From assembly GCA_902802795.1 (NCBI GenBank), contig CADCNI010000034.1, positions 1 through 64,000 of the forward strand: a stretch of DNA of 64,000 bases, in the 5' to 3' direction. The translations under genes and the position numbers were made by a program. This stretch comes from an uncultured Ruminococcus sp. Lineage in GTDB: Bacteria > Bacillota > Clostridia > Oscillospirales > Acutalibacteraceae. The notes below the pieces were generated by a model that was not told the origin of the DNA, ran no database searches, and worked only from the letters and a program-made list of their open reading frames with translations. Of the stretch, positions 50,568-59,682 are shown in pieces; the first letter of the stretch is position 1; each line of letters starts with the position of its first letter.

Positions 50568-51131
50568 TCAAAATTCCCGGCGGCGCTTTGCGTAATCCTG
50601 CCGCAGCAGACCGTAATGCGCCACATCGTAAAATTTGTCGTCCTTCATGATTTCCTGCCGCGCCACGCCTTCAAAGGTAAACCCCAGCTTATCGAGCACA
50701 CGACGGGACGCGGCATTTTGCACCATGCAGATAGCCCCCACACGGTTGAGTCCCAATGTGCCAAACGCATAATCCAGCATGAGTTCTCCCGCTTCTGTCG
50801 CGATGCCCTCCCCCCAACGCTCGGGGTGGACATAATAAGCAAGGGTGGCGTGACTGCAACGGCTGTTGACATTCACGATACCGATGTTGCCCACCAGTGT
50901 ATCCGTCACACTCTCGAATATGCCAAACTCGTAAGACGTGTCCGTGCGGCGGCAGTTGTTGTTGAACTTGATCCACCACTTGGCGTGTTCTTCGTCAAAA
51001 TCGCGCTGGATGTTGTAGGTGGTTTCATAAATTTCATCCCGCGACGTCATGGCGGAAAGCGCTGCCGCGTCGCTGATTCGGTAGGGTCGGAGATACAGTC
51101 TGCCGTCCGACAGAATGTCGCTTTTCGCCAT
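50568..51131 (-). CDS. GNAT-family N-acetyltransferase (RimJ/RimL type)
   Basis: A 187-residue acetyltransferase of the ribosomal-protein/alanine type. RLYLRPYRISDAAALSAM is the usual N-terminal strand. AYYVHPERWGEGIATEAGEL includes the acetyl-CoA-binding loop. VQNAASRRVLDKLGFTFEGV is the family's C-terminal signature. The substrate is unknown; the family includes protein N-terminal acetylases and antibiotic or small-molecule acetylases. The ATG at 51131 is preferred over the GTG at 51140 on spacing from AAAGG. Confidence 0.9.
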   Translation of the reverse strand: MAKSDILSDGRLYLRPYRISDAAALSAMTSRDEIYETTYNIQRDFDEEHAKWWIKFNNNCRRTDTSYEFGIFESVTDTLVGNIGIVNVNSRCSHATLAYYVHPERWGEGIATEAGELMLDYAFGTLGLNRVGAICMVQNAASRRVLDKLGFTFEGVARQEIMKDDKFYDVAHYGLLRQDYAKRRREF

Positions 51132-51221
51132 ATACGTCACAACCTTTCTTTGCCCAATGTCAATGATATGCTTCGCTTTTTAATGAATCCTTATTGTCAT
51201 TGCGATTCTCATAATTACGAA

Positions 51222-52997
51222 TTACGCATTACGAATCTGAATGCCCAATTCCGCAAGCTGCGCGTCATCTACCGGCTGCGGCGCGTTGGTCATGGGTTCG
51301 CTGGCGTCCTTCACCTTCGGGAAGGCCACCACGTCGCGCAGGGATTCCGCCTTGCACATCAGCATCACCAGTCTGTCCAGGCCGATGCCGAAGCCGCCGT
51401 GCGGCGGTGCGCCGTACTGGAACGCGTCGGTAAGGAAACCGAATTTTTCATGCGCCTGCTCCGGCGTGAAGCCCAGCGCCTCAAACATCTTTTCCTGCAA
51501 GTCGGGGTCGGTGATACGGATAGAGCCGGAGGACAGCTCAATGCCGTTGAGCACGAGGTCATACGCCTTGGCGTACACCTTTTCCGGCGCGTTGTCAAGA
51601 TAGGGAATGCATTCATCCAGCGGTGAGGTGAAGGGGTGATGCATCGCGTCCCAGCTCTGCGTCTCCTCGTTATACTCAAAGAAGGGAAATTCCACGACCC
51701 ACAGGAAGTTGAAAGTGTCGGGGATGACGTCGAGACGCTTGGCCGCTTCCTGACGCAGTGCGCCGAGAACCGGCAGAGTCACGCTGTTTTTGTCCGCGAC
51801 AATCAGCACCACGTCGCCCTGTGCCGCGTCCATTCTTTCCAGAATAGCTTCGAGCTGGCCTTCCGCGAGGAACTTGCCGAAGGAGCAGGACGGCTTTTCG
51901 TCCGCCCAGCGAATCCACGCGAGTCCCTTCGCGCCGATGCCCTTGGCGTGATCGGTCAGCTTGTCGATTTCCTTGCGGGTGTAGACCTTCGCCGCGTTTT
52001 TGAGGCAGATGCCGCGCACGCTGCCGCCGTTTTCCACCGCGCCTTTGAACACGGCAAACTCCGTCTGCGCCGCCAGATCGGACAAATCGGTCAGTTCCAT
52101 GCCGTAGCGCGTGTCCGGCTTGTCGGAACCGTAGCGCGCCATGGCTTCATTATAGGTCAGACGGGGCAGGGGCGTGGGGATATCCATGCCCATCGTTTCC
52201 TTCATGAGAAATTTGACAAAATCTTCCCCGACGGCCAGCACATCCTCCATATCCACAAAGCTCATTTCCACGTCGATCTGCGTAAACTCCGGCTGACGGT
52301 CGGCGCGCAGGTCTTCGTCGCGGAAACAGCGGGCGAGCTGGAAGTATTTGTCAAAGCCCGCCACCATCAGAAGCTGCTTGTAAAGCTGGGGCGACTGGGG
52401 CAGGGCGTAGAAACTGCCGTTATGCACACGGCTGGGGATGATGTAGTCACGCGCGCCTTCGGGGGTGGACTTGATCATCATGGGGGTTTCCACCTCGATA
52501 AAGCCGTGATCGGAGAAGTAACGACGCACGGTCTGCATGACCTGATGCTTGAAGAGAATGTTCTTCATCAGCGCGGGACGGCGCAGGTCGAGGTAACGGT
52601 TTTTAAGCCGGATCTCCTCGGCCGTCTTGCAGTTGTCGGTGATCTCAAACGCGGGGGTGATCGCCTTGTTGAGAATGCGCAGTTCGGTGACGGCGATCTC
52701 CACGTCGCCTGTGGGAATGTCGGCGTTCTTGGACGAACGCTCCCGCACGGTACCCACCGCCGCCAGCACAAATTCGCTGCGGCAGGACTTGGCTTTTTCA
52801 AAGACCGCGCGGTCGGTGGTCTCGTCAAAGGTAAGCTGCAAAATGCCGGTGCGGTCGCGCAGGTCGATGAAGATAAGACTTCCCTTGTCGCGCTGCTTCT
52901 GCACCCAGCCGCAGACGGTGATCGTTTCTCCGATGTGTTCGGCTCTCAGCTCGCCGCAGTAGTGGCTGCGCTTAAGCCCTGTCAATGTTTCTGACAT
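51222..52997 (-). CDS. aspS: Aspartyl-tRNA synthetase
   Basis: A 591-residue class IIb synthetase of the bacterial type. The N-terminal OB fold has TVCGWVQKQRDKGSLIFIDL. The catalytic core has the insertion domain and the motif-2 region FRDEDLRADRQPEFTQID. Motif 3 is GIGLDRLVML near the end. GGAGGAATG precedes the ATG. Downstream, 51199-51240 contains the short repeat AATTACGAATTACG, also present at 7718-7738. No T-box is seen in front of it. A tail such as that of AspRS/AsnRS dual enzymes is not resolvable from sequence alone. Confidence 0.96.
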   Translation of the reverse strand: MSETLTGLKRSHYCGELRAEHIGETITVCGWVQKQRDKGSLIFIDLRDRTGILQLTFDETTDRAVFEKAKSCRSEFVLAAVGTVRERSSKNADIPTGDVEIAVTELRILNKAITPAFEITDNCKTAEEIRLKNRYLDLRRPALMKNILFKHQVMQTVRRYFSDHGFIEVETPMMIKSTPEGARDYIIPSRVHNGSFYALPQSPQLYKQLLMVAGFDKYFQLARCFRDEDLRADRQPEFTQIDVEMSFVDMEDVLAVGEDFVKFLMKETMGMDIPTPLPRLTYNEAMARYGSDKPDTRYGMELTDLSDLAAQTEFAVFKGAVENGGSVRGICLKNAAKVYTRKEIDKLTDHAKGIGAKGLAWIRWADEKPSCSFGKFLAEGQLEAILERMDAAQGDVVLIVADKNSVTLPVLGALRQEAAKRLDVIPDTFNFLWVVEFPFFEYNEETQSWDAMHHPFTSPLDECIPYLDNAPEKVYAKAYDLVLNGIELSSGSIRITDPDLQEKMFEALGFTPEQAHEKFGFLTDAFQYGAPPHGGFGIGLDRLVMLMCKAESLRDVVAFPKVKDASEPMTNAPQPVDDAQLAELGIQIRNA

Positions 52998-53025
52998 TTT
53001 TTCATTCCTCCAAAAATAGGTTTAT

Positions 53026-53367
53026 CTAATTAATTTTCTCCTGCAACTGCTTCATCAGCGCACGGCAGCGCGAAGAGATTTCCTCGCGGTCACATGACCA
53101 TTCAAAGAACAGGGCGACCGTTTTCTCAGGTGACACAGGAAATACGCAGCATCTAACAGCGCCCTGCGCCCACATCTGCGGCAATAGCGGCTGGTTTCTG
53201 ACCGACGACCAATAGGCGTCATCACCCAAAAGCACCAGTTGATTGAACAAGGTGTAATAAGAAAGCACCGCCGCCGGATTTTTGACGATCGTATAGCTTT
53301 GATCGGACTCATCGAACGCCGCATAGACGGCAATCTCATTTTCCGCTAAAAAGCGATGGATATCCAA
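53026..53367 (-). CDS. Small protein of unknown function between phosphoesterase gene and aspS
   Basis: A 113-residue soluble protein beginning DIHRFLAENEIAVYAAF, with SYTIVKNPAAVLSYYTLFNQL and a Cys-rich hydrophobic strand (RCCVFPV). The TTG at 53367 is chosen because GGAGGGAG is 6 bases upstream; a GTG at 53403 overlapping the previous stop is the alternative. No family is recognised. It is probably co-transcribed with the upstream phosphoesterase gene and aspS. Confidence 0.55.
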   Translation of the reverse strand: MDIHRFLAENEIAVYAAFDESDQSYTIVKNPAAVLSYYTLFNQLVLLGDDAYWSSVRNQPLLPQMWAQGAVRCCVFPVSPEKTVALFFEWSCDREEISSRCRALMKQLQEKIN

Positions 53368-53399
53368 AACATTCTCCCTCCGTTCAAGGTTTGTTTCAT

Positions 53400-54635
53400 T
53401 CACACGAGATCAACCACCACGATTTCGGGACGGTTGTTCAGCCGCACGGGAATGACGCTGTTGCCGAGTCCCCGGCTGACCACCATGGTGGTATTCCCCT
53501 GTCGGTAGACGCCATCGGTGTATTTCGGCCAGAAGCCCTGCCCCGGCGCGTACACGCCGCCCACAAAAGGAATGCGGAACTGTCCGCCGTGGGCGTGTCC
53601 GGCAAAGACCAGATCAATGTCCCGCGCCGCGTAATAATCGAGGTAATCGGGCGCGTGCGCCAGCAGGATATTCAGATTGTCGTTTTGCGGCATGATCTCG
53701 TCGAGTGTGCCGTCAGTGAGACGGGCAAAGCGCAGGCCGATGAGATTGCAGTCAAAGGAACCGCAGTTCAGGGACACCCGTTCGTTTTGCATCACGGCGC
53801 AGCCCGCCGCTTCGATGCCGTTCATCAGAAGATCGTATTCTTCCTTGGGAAGCCCCTGTTCATGGTTGCCGCAGACATAGTAGGTCGGCGCAATCTCCGC
53901 TGCCTGCTGCATAAAATTAAGACCGAGCGGGATATCCGTGCGGTTGCGGTCCACCAGATCGCCCGTCATCACGATGATATCGGGATCGGTGCGGCGGATG
54001 ACGTCCAGAAGATACCGCGAATCCGCGCCGAAAGCCTTGTTGTGAAGATCGGTGACCTGCACGATGCGAAAAGGAGCGACCGATGAGGAACGCCCGGTTT
54101 CATAGGTATAATAGGACACCTCGATGGCGTTGTTCTCCCACACCACATAAACGGCGCTCATCACCAGTGCCGTTGTCAGACAGGCCACTTTCACCCGCAG
54201 CATGATTCTGTCCCGCTGCGACGTCTTTTTCTTCATGAGCTGACCGAACCAACCGGCCAGCGCGTTGAGAACACAATAGCCCACAGCCCCCACAGCGAAG
54301 ATCAGAAACACCTTACCGTAATGCAGCGACCGCCGCAGCATACGGTAAGCGCTCTCCCCCCTTGGAAACAGGGAACCGTAATCCCAGAAAAAGGCAATCG
54401 CCTGTTCAAAGCCGCACAGCAGCAGCAAAAACGACGGCAGTATCAGCCGCCCTTTGACGCGTGGCTTGATACTCCGCAACAGACAGCACAGAAACGGCAC
54501 CGTCAGCAGTTCGTCCACATAGGTACGCGAGAAATCTCCTGCCAACAGCAACTCGTTCAGTCCGATGATTCCCAGAATCACCGCGGCGGAAATCACCGGC
54601 AGACGGGATTCTTGTATTTTTTGAGGTTCCTTCAC
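53400..54635 (-). CDS. Membrane-anchored metallophosphoesterase (YkuE-like)
   Basis: A 411-residue protein with four to five membrane segments in residues 1-175, then a calcineurin-like phosphoesterase domain. VTDLHN, GDLVDR, CGNHEQG, LLAHAPD and FAGHAHGGQ supply the full set of metal ligands. Related membrane phosphoesterases act on lipids or wall precursors; the substrate here is unknown. The start is GTG at 54635 with AAGGAAGG upstream; the frame extends 112 codons further without support. Confidence 0.86.
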   Translation of the reverse strand: MKEPQKIQESRLPVISAAVILGIIGLNELLLAGDFSRTYVDELLTVPFLCCLLRSIKPRVKGRLILPSFLLLLCGFEQAIAFFWDYGSLFPRGESAYRMLRRSLHYGKVFLIFAVGAVGYCVLNALAGWFGQLMKKKTSQRDRIMLRVKVACLTTALVMSAVYVVWENNAIEVSYYTYETGRSSSVAPFRIVQVTDLHNKAFGADSRYLLDVIRRTDPDIIVMTGDLVDRNRTDIPLGLNFMQQAAEIAPTYYVCGNHEQGLPKEEYDLLMNGIEAAGCAVMQNERVSLNCGSFDCNLIGLRFARLTDGTLDEIMPQNDNLNILLAHAPDYLDYYAARDIDLVFAGHAHGGQFRIPFVGGVYAPGQGFWPKYTDGVYRQGNTTMVVSRGLGNSVIPVRLNNRPEIVVVDLV

Positions 54636-54676
54636 CGTCGTTTTTTCCTTCCTAGTAATAATAAATATAACAATTT

Positions 54677-55126
54677 TTATATGATAAAATTCACAATAGC
54701 GAACACCAGATGACAGCCCGAAAAGCCTGCGCCAAAGAAAAGCGCGAAAGCGTTTTTTCTGTCCAGCGCAAACAGGAGAAACGAAAGACACGGCGGAACC
54801 GTCAGCAGAAGAACCACCAAAGGCGCTGTCAGTCCGGTATAGTAAAGCGCCCAGCCGACATAATACAGCAATACGCAGGTCAGCGAAGCCGCTTTCAGCG
54901 GGGAAAGCAGGCGTTGCTCCCTCTCCCTGCGGAGAAGCACCAGCAGGGAGCCGATCATCGCGACCTGACACACGGAACCAATCCTATCCACCGTGGGCGT
55001 GACTGACATATTGCGCAGAATATCCTCCGGCGCGGGAACCGCAAACCAGATCAGATTGGGCGCCATGACCGCCAGAAACAGCAGCAGCGCCGGTATGTCA
55101 AATCCGAATTGATATCGTTTCAGCAT
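54677..55126 (-). CDS. Four-helix membrane protein, function unknown
   Basis: A 149-residue protein with four hydrophobic segments and a short basic loop RREREQR after the second. FDIPALLLFLAVMAPNLIWFA opens the chain; no family name can be assigned with confidence. It overlaps the end of the upstream DUF2809 gene by 7 bases, so the two are translationally coupled. Confidence 0.68.
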   Translation of the reverse strand: MLKRYQFGFDIPALLLFLAVMAPNLIWFAVPAPEDILRNMSVTPTVDRIGSVCQVAMIGSLLVLLRREREQRLLSPLKAASLTCVLLYYVGWALYYTGLTAPLVVLLLTVPPCLSFLLFALDRKNAFALFFGAGFSGCHLVFAIVNFII

Positions 55127-55521
55127 GGTTTCTCTCTTTTCTTATCGCTATGGAAAATGAAGCAATATTCGGTCAGATAAATCAGCGCGGTGCCGGCGGC
55201 ATAGCAGAGCATATCGCCCCAGTCCGCCGATGAGCCGAGCAGAATGCCGAGCAAACTGCCGCGCGGTATGCCCAGTCTGTCACACAGGCGCAAATATTGC
55301 AGCAACTCCGCGAGAAGACCCAGACTGCCCACGGCGGCGGGCAGCCATACGCTCCGGCGGACGTAAAACACCCGCACAAAGCAGTACAGCAGCGGTATCA
55401 CCAGCACATCCCCGATGTAAGCGCGCACAAACCCGTGCGCAAACCGACCGATGAGGATTTCCACTCCCAGCAGCGCCGCAAAACAGACCGCCGCTGTGAT
55501 TCGTTTGCGTTTGGTATTCAT
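55120..55521 (-). CDS. DUF2809-family membrane protein
   Basis: A 133-residue membrane protein with four segments. RAYIGDVLVIPLLYCFVR and IPRGSLLGILLGSSADWGD followed by CYAAG are the conserved stretches of DUF2809 (YjgA-like) proteins, whose function is unknown. It starts one base after the stop of the DUF4253 gene and runs into the next membrane protein gene, so four genes from hisS onward form a tight unit. Confidence 0.85.
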   Translation of the reverse strand: MNTKRKRITAAVCFAALLGVEILIGRFAHGFVRAYIGDVLVIPLLYCFVRVFYVRRSVWLPAAVGSLGLLAELLQYLRLCDRLGIPRGSLLGILLGSSADWGDMLCYAAGTALIYLTEYCFIFHSDKKREKPC

Positions 55522-55522
55522 A

Positions 55523-56278
55523 TCAATCCCACCAGAAATGCCAGACCGTCGATTGGGTCAGGCTGTCCATCCATGCCCCGCGCGTGCAGGACGGCGTGTT
55601 TTCCAGACAATAGGGACAAAACAGCTCATGTTCCTCCGCCAGCGTCCGCACGGACGTCTCATCCTTCAGAGGATGCGACACCCGATAGTCGATGCTGTCT
55701 CCTGTCACATGGCAAATCACCGCGCCGCTGTCCTCCTGCCATTTCTTTGTGACCGCGGTCATGACCGGCGGCGGCGGACAGTCGTTCCAGTTGCCCATCG
55801 GCAGCCATGCCGCGACCTGCCACGGCGCTGTCACGGGGATGCGCACCAGAAGCGTTTCACAGTAGTCCGCGCAAAGCTCCGGCTCCCCCAGCGCTTCTCC
55901 GTCCGCGATTTCGCCGCATGGGTCAAGCCCGTATTCATCCATCGCCTCATGAAAGAAACGCTCGGCGGTTTGTCTGTCAGCCTCCGCAATCAATGCCTTC
56001 CGATACGCCGCCATCGCTTCTTTGTCCAGCTCGGAAAGCGTATCGCATTCGTCTCCGCTCACATTCAAGGCAATGGCTTCCGCAAGATTGTCGTCCAGGG
56101 CAATCAGCACGGGAACGATTCCGTTCCCCTCGCTGTCCGCGACCTCTTTATGAAATGCGTCCAGAATGGGGCGCGGGTCCTGCATGACCGGGAAATAGAT
56201 GCAGTCGCAGTCAAAATAATCCGCGAATGCCTCGCAAAGCTCGCTCGGCTCGCCGCCGAACGGTCGGCCGGTTATCAT
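55523..56278 (-). CDS. DUF4253-domain protein
   Basis: A 251-residue soluble acidic protein. The C-terminal half has VTAPWQVAAWLPMGNWNDCP and a following KKWQEDSGAVICHVTGD, the signature of DUF4253, a family of unknown function often found near toxin-immunity genes. It ends with a CPYC motif and Trp residues. The ATG at 56278 is preferred over the TTG at 56284 because GGGGAGG is 8 bases away. It lies directly after hisS. Confidence 0.85.
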   Translation of the reverse strand: MITGRPFGGEPSELCEAFADYFDCDCIYFPVMQDPRPILDAFHKEVADSEGNGIVPVLIALDDNLAEAIALNVSGDECDTLSELDKEAMAAYRKALIAEADRQTAERFFHEAMDEYGLDPCGEIADGEALGEPELCADYCETLLVRIPVTAPWQVAAWLPMGNWNDCPPPPVMTAVTKKWQEDSGAVICHVTGDSIDYRVSHPLKDETSVRTLAEEHELFCPYCLENTPSCTRGAWMDSLTQSTVWHFWWD

Positions 56279-56296
56279 CGTCAACGCCTCCCCGCA

Positions 56297-57673
56297 TTAC
56301 GCCTCGTCGCCGCTTTCATCGCTTTGACCGCCCAGCAGCTTGTCAAGACCCGCCATGCCTTCAAAGGCGGCTACCGTCTCGTTGAGACGCGCCATGGTGT
56401 CGCTGATGCCGAGATCATAGAGCGATTCGATAATGCCGGTGTCCATTGTCACTTCGGTCTGCTCGCCGCTCTCCATGTTTTTCAGCTTCACGATGCCGGA
56501 TTCCAGCTCGCTGTCACCGATCACGACGGTGTATTTTACGCCCAGCTTGTTGGCGTATTTCATCTGCGCCTTGACCGAACGGCCGTTGAGGTCGGTCTGC
56601 GCCGAGAAGCCTTCCTCGCGCAGCTTGGCGCAAAGCGCCATGCATTTTACCATCGCCGCCTCGCCCATCGGGGCAAGGTAAATCGTCGTTTTTTCGGGTT
56701 CGGGGAATGCCACGCCCTGCGCTTCCATGACCAGCATGACGCGTTCCAGACCCATGCCGAAGCCGAGAGAGGGCGTATCGGGGCCGCCGAGCTGCTTGAA
56801 CAGCCCGTCATAACGGCCGCCGCCGCAGATGGTGGACTGTGCACCGAGGTCAGAGGAGATGAATTCAAACACCGTGCGGGTGTAATAATCCAGTCCGCGC
56901 ACGATGGAGGGATTGACGGTGTAGGCAATGCCCATCGCGTCAAGGTATTGCTTGACGCTATCGAAGTGGCTGCGGCAGTCGTCGCAGAGGTAGTCGATCA
57001 TGCGCGGCGCATCCTTGGCGACCTCCTGACAGGTCGGCACCTTGCAGTCGATAATGCGCATGGGGTTTCTTTCCAGACGGTCAAGGCAGGTTTCGCAAAG
57101 GCATTCCTTCTTGCCCTCAAAATAATCCTTGAGCGCCTTGTGATATTCGGCGCGGCAGGTGGGGCAGCCGATGGAGTTGATCTCCAGCGTGTAGCCCGTA
57201 ATGCCCAGCTCCGTGAGCGAGGCGTTGGCAAGCGAAATGATCTCCGCGTCGGCGGCGGGAGAGGGTGCGCCGAACAGCTCCACGCCGAACTGGTGGAATT
57301 CACGCATGCGTCCCGCCTGCGGCTTTTCCGCGCGATAGCAGGAAGCCACATAGCAGTCCTTGACCGGCAGCGCGTCGTTGATCAGACCGTGTTCGATGGC
57401 TGACCGGACAGCGGAAGCGGTCATTTCGGGACGCAGCGACAGCGAACGGTTGCCGCGGTCATTGAAGGTGTACATTTCCTTCTGCACCACGTCGGTGGTA
57501 TCGCCCACACCGCGGGTAAAAAGTTCGGTGTGTTCAAACACGGGCGTGCGAATCTCGCTGTAGCCGTGCAGACGCGCCGTTTCAAGGCAGACTTTCTCTA
57601 CATACTGCCATTTATAGCTCTCGGACGGAAGCACGTCCTGCGTGCCTTTGATTGATTTGGTAATCAGTGCCAT
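56297..57673 (-). CDS. hisS: Histidyl-tRNA synthetase
   Basis: A 458-residue class II synthetase. It has KGTQDVLP at the N-terminus, motif 2 (CYRAEKPQAGRMREFHQFGVE), the histidine-A loop RGLDYYTRTVFEF and motif 3 (PSLGFGMGLERVML). The anticodon-binding domain follows. Cysteines at CPTCRAEYH and CLCETCLDRL suggest a zinc-binding insertion seen in many clostridial enzymes. A consensus promoter drives it. In many Firmicutes hisS is next to aspS; here five genes lie between. Confidence 0.96.
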   Translation of the reverse strand: MALITKSIKGTQDVLPSESYKWQYVEKVCLETARLHGYSEIRTPVFEHTELFTRGVGDTTDVVQKEMYTFNDRGNRSLSLRPEMTASAVRSAIEHGLINDALPVKDCYVASCYRAEKPQAGRMREFHQFGVELFGAPSPAADAEIISLANASLTELGITGYTLEINSIGCPTCRAEYHKALKDYFEGKKECLCETCLDRLERNPMRIIDCKVPTCQEVAKDAPRMIDYLCDDCRSHFDSVKQYLDAMGIAYTVNPSIVRGLDYYTRTVFEFISSDLGAQSTICGGGRYDGLFKQLGGPDTPSLGFGMGLERVMLVMEAQGVAFPEPEKTTIYLAPMGEAAMVKCMALCAKLREEGFSAQTDLNGRSVKAQMKYANKLGVKYTVVIGDSELESGIVKLKNMESGEQTEVTMDTGIIESLYDLGISDTMARLNETVAAFEGMAGLDKLLGGQSDESGDEA

Positions 57674-57725
57674 TTGGGTTCAAATCCTTTCTTTGAAAGC
57701 CATACTAAACTTGTATTATCGTATT

Positions 57726-57754
57726 ATTATAGCATTTGCAAGTGACAATTGCAA
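57726..57754 (-). promoter_or_regulatory. SigA promoter of hisS
   Basis: On the minus strand TTGCAA-N17-TATAAT lies about 53 bases upstream of the ATG. No T-box leader can fit in this space. Confidence 0.78.
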
Positions 57755-57806
57755 TATTTTAGTTGAAAAAAGCGGTAAAATACGGTTTCTGTTTTTTCTG
57801 ATTTTT

Positions 57807-57924
57807 TATAGCAATCCAAACAAACAAAAAGACAAGTTCGGCGCGCTGGTGAGCACATGGCTGCGTTGTCGTCCTAGGTGGGCGCCAGCCCACCGTCGTC
57901 CCCCTGATTATTTGGATTGCTATA
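57807..57924. mobile_element. MITE family A, copy 4 (118 bp)
   Basis: Both ends are intact (TATAGCAATCCAAACAAAC ... TTATTTGGATTGCTATA). It keeps the TCGTCCTAGGTGGG segment but lacks about 41 bp of the internal region seen in copy 1. It lies between the divergent hisS and holA promoters. Confidence 0.88.
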
Positions 57925-57952
57925 AGCACGCTTTTTTACATCGGATACTACC

Positions 57953-57981
57953 TTGACAACCCGCCTATAAAATCTTATACT
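57953..57981 (+). promoter_or_regulatory. SigA promoter of holA
   Basis: TTGACA-N17-TATACT lies about 50 bases before the holA start, immediately after the MITE. Confidence 0.8.
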
Positions 57982-58031
57982 TTAGGATAGAAAGCACCAT
58001 TTCACACTTCACATTTTAAAGAGGTTTTTCA

Positions 58032-59081
58032 ATGAGTGAAATCAATTACGCCGCTTTAGAGGGGCATATCGCGGGCGGAAAGCCCTCTCCCGTGTATCTG
58101 ATTACGGGGGATGAGGGTTATCTGCGCCGCCGCAGTCTGAAGCAATTAAAAGAAGCCTTTATGCCGACCTTTATGCCGGAGTTCAACTATACCGAGTTCG
58201 ACGGCAGCACATGCAGCGTGGATGAAATCGCCGCCGCCGCCGAACTGCTGCCCATGATGACCGACCGCCGCATGGTGGTGGTCAAGGATCTCGACGCGGC
58301 CGCCATCGGCGCGGAACAGTACCGCAAGCTTGAAACGCTGCTCGGGTCGCTTTACGACACCTGCGTGCTGATTTTCTTCAACGTGTCGGTCAAAGCCTCC
58401 GCGAAAAGCGGGGACAAACAGGGCGCGATGCGTTCGCTCATCAAAAAAGCCGGCACCGTCGTCAACTGCAAAACCCCCTCCCCCGCCGAGATCACGGACA
58501 TTCTGCTGGCCGCCGCCAAGGAAATAGGCGCACGGATTTCCCGCGCCGACGCGGCGTATCTGACGGAACGCTGCGGCACCGACATCACCAACCTGCTCAG
58601 CGAACTCCACAAGCTGCATTCCCTTTGCGGCGGCCAGATTACCCGCGCCGCCATCGACGGCAACACCACCCAGAGCGTGGATGTGAAAGCCTACCTCCTC
58701 GCGTCGAATGTCATCGCGGACAAACGGCGCGACGCCTATCAGGTGATGGAGGAACTCTTTGACGAGAGAACCGAACCTGTCGCTGTGCTGGCGATCATGT
58801 CGGGGGCGTTCATCGACCTTTATCGCGCCAAGCTCGCTTCCGCGCAGCGCAAAACCGCCGATGACATGGCAGCCCTCTTCGGAGAGGAATACAAGGGCAA
58901 GGAGAAACGGCTGGGCTTTTCCTTCCGCGACTGCCGCCGCTATCCCGTCGCCTTGCTCTGCCGCTGGTGCACGCTGCTGTGCGAAACCGACGCGGCGCTC
59001 AAAAGCAGCCGTGTGGACGGCAGGATCCTGATGGAAAAACTCCTCGCGGAAATGTTCGCTGCGGCGGAGGTGACACGATGA
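58032..59081 (+). CDS. holA: DNA polymerase III delta subunit
   Basis: A 349-residue clamp-loader subunit that opens the sliding clamp. PVYLITGDEGYLRRRSL at the N-terminus is the DNA_pol3_delta pattern, a degenerate ATP site. The middle has TERCGTDITNLLSELHKL and the C-terminal collar helices follow. The length is typical. AAAGAGG precedes the ATG. Its stop overlaps the start of the next gene (ATGA). Confidence 0.93.
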   Translation: MSEINYAALEGHIAGGKPSPVYLITGDEGYLRRRSLKQLKEAFMPTFMPEFNYTEFDGSTCSVDEIAAAAELLPMMTDRRMVVVKDLDAAAIGAEQYRKLETLLGSLYDTCVLIFFNVSVKASAKSGDKQGAMRSLIKKAGTVVNCKTPSPAEITDILLAAAKEIGARISRADAAYLTERCGTDITNLLSELHKLHSLCGGQITRAAIDGNTTQSVDVKAYLLASNVIADKRRDAYQVMEELFDERTEPVAVLAIMSGAFIDLYRAKLASAQRKTADDMAALFGEEYKGKEKRLGFSFRDCRRYPVALLCRWCTLLCETDAALKSSRVDGRILMEKLLAEMFAAAEVTR

Positions 59082-59674
59082 TCCGGGTCAAAGAAGCCGT
59101 CATCGTCGAGGGGCGTTACGACAAAATCCGCCTGAGCAGCCTGATCGACGGGCTGATTATCACCACCGACGGCTTCGGCATTTTTAAAAACAAAGAGAAA
59201 ATGAATATGCTGCGCCATCTCGCACGCACCCGCGGATTGCTGGTGCTGACCGACAGCGACGCGGCGGGCTTTGTCATCCGCAACCATTTACAATCCTGCA
59301 TACCGCCTCAGCAGATCAGGCACGCCTACATTCCCGACATCGAGGGCAAGGAACGGCGCAAGACCGAGCGTTCCAAGGAGGGCAAGCTCGGCGTGGAGGG
59401 GATGCCGACCGAGGTACTGCTGGCGGCACTGCAAAAGGCGGGCGTGATCTGCGATGAAACCGCCGCCTCCTCCGCAGTCGCGGCACAGCCCATTACCCAG
59501 GCGGATTTCTTTCGCGCGGGTCTGTCGGGCGGTGAGAACAGCGGGGCACGCCGCGCCGAACTGCTGGCATGGCTGGGGCTTCCCGCGCATATGACGACCA
59601 AGGCGCTGCTGGGGGTTATCAATGATTACATGACGCGTGAGGAATTTGAGGCGCTTTTCAGAGACGGTAAATGA
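59078..59674 (+). CDS. TOPRIM-domain protein, ribonuclease M5-like
   Basis: A 198-residue protein. VKEAVIVEGRYDKIRLSS at the start and LVLTDSDAAGFVIRNHL carry the Glu and DxD of the TOPRIM fold. The C-terminal DUF4093-type region follows, with SGARRAELLAWLGLP. This matches ribonuclease M5 and its close relatives, which mature 5S rRNA. The match is clear for the family but not proof of M5 activity, and the usual neighbour ksgA is absent. It overlaps holA by 4 bases and has GAGGTG upstream. Confidence 0.85.
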   Translation: MIRVKEAVIVEGRYDKIRLSSLIDGLIITTDGFGIFKNKEKMNMLRHLARTRGLLVLTDSDAAGFVIRNHLQSCIPPQQIRHAYIPDIEGKERRKTERSKEGKLGVEGMPTEVLLAALQKAGVICDETAASSAVAAQPITQADFFRAGLSGGENSGARRAELLAWLGLPAHMTTKALLGVINDYMTREEFEALFRDGK

Positions 59675-59682
59675 GAATTTAG

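Noticed and set aside
55451..57403. 650-residue plus-strand frame opposite hisS and the DUF4253 gene
   Set aside because: A shadow of conserved minus-strand genes; no independent evidence.
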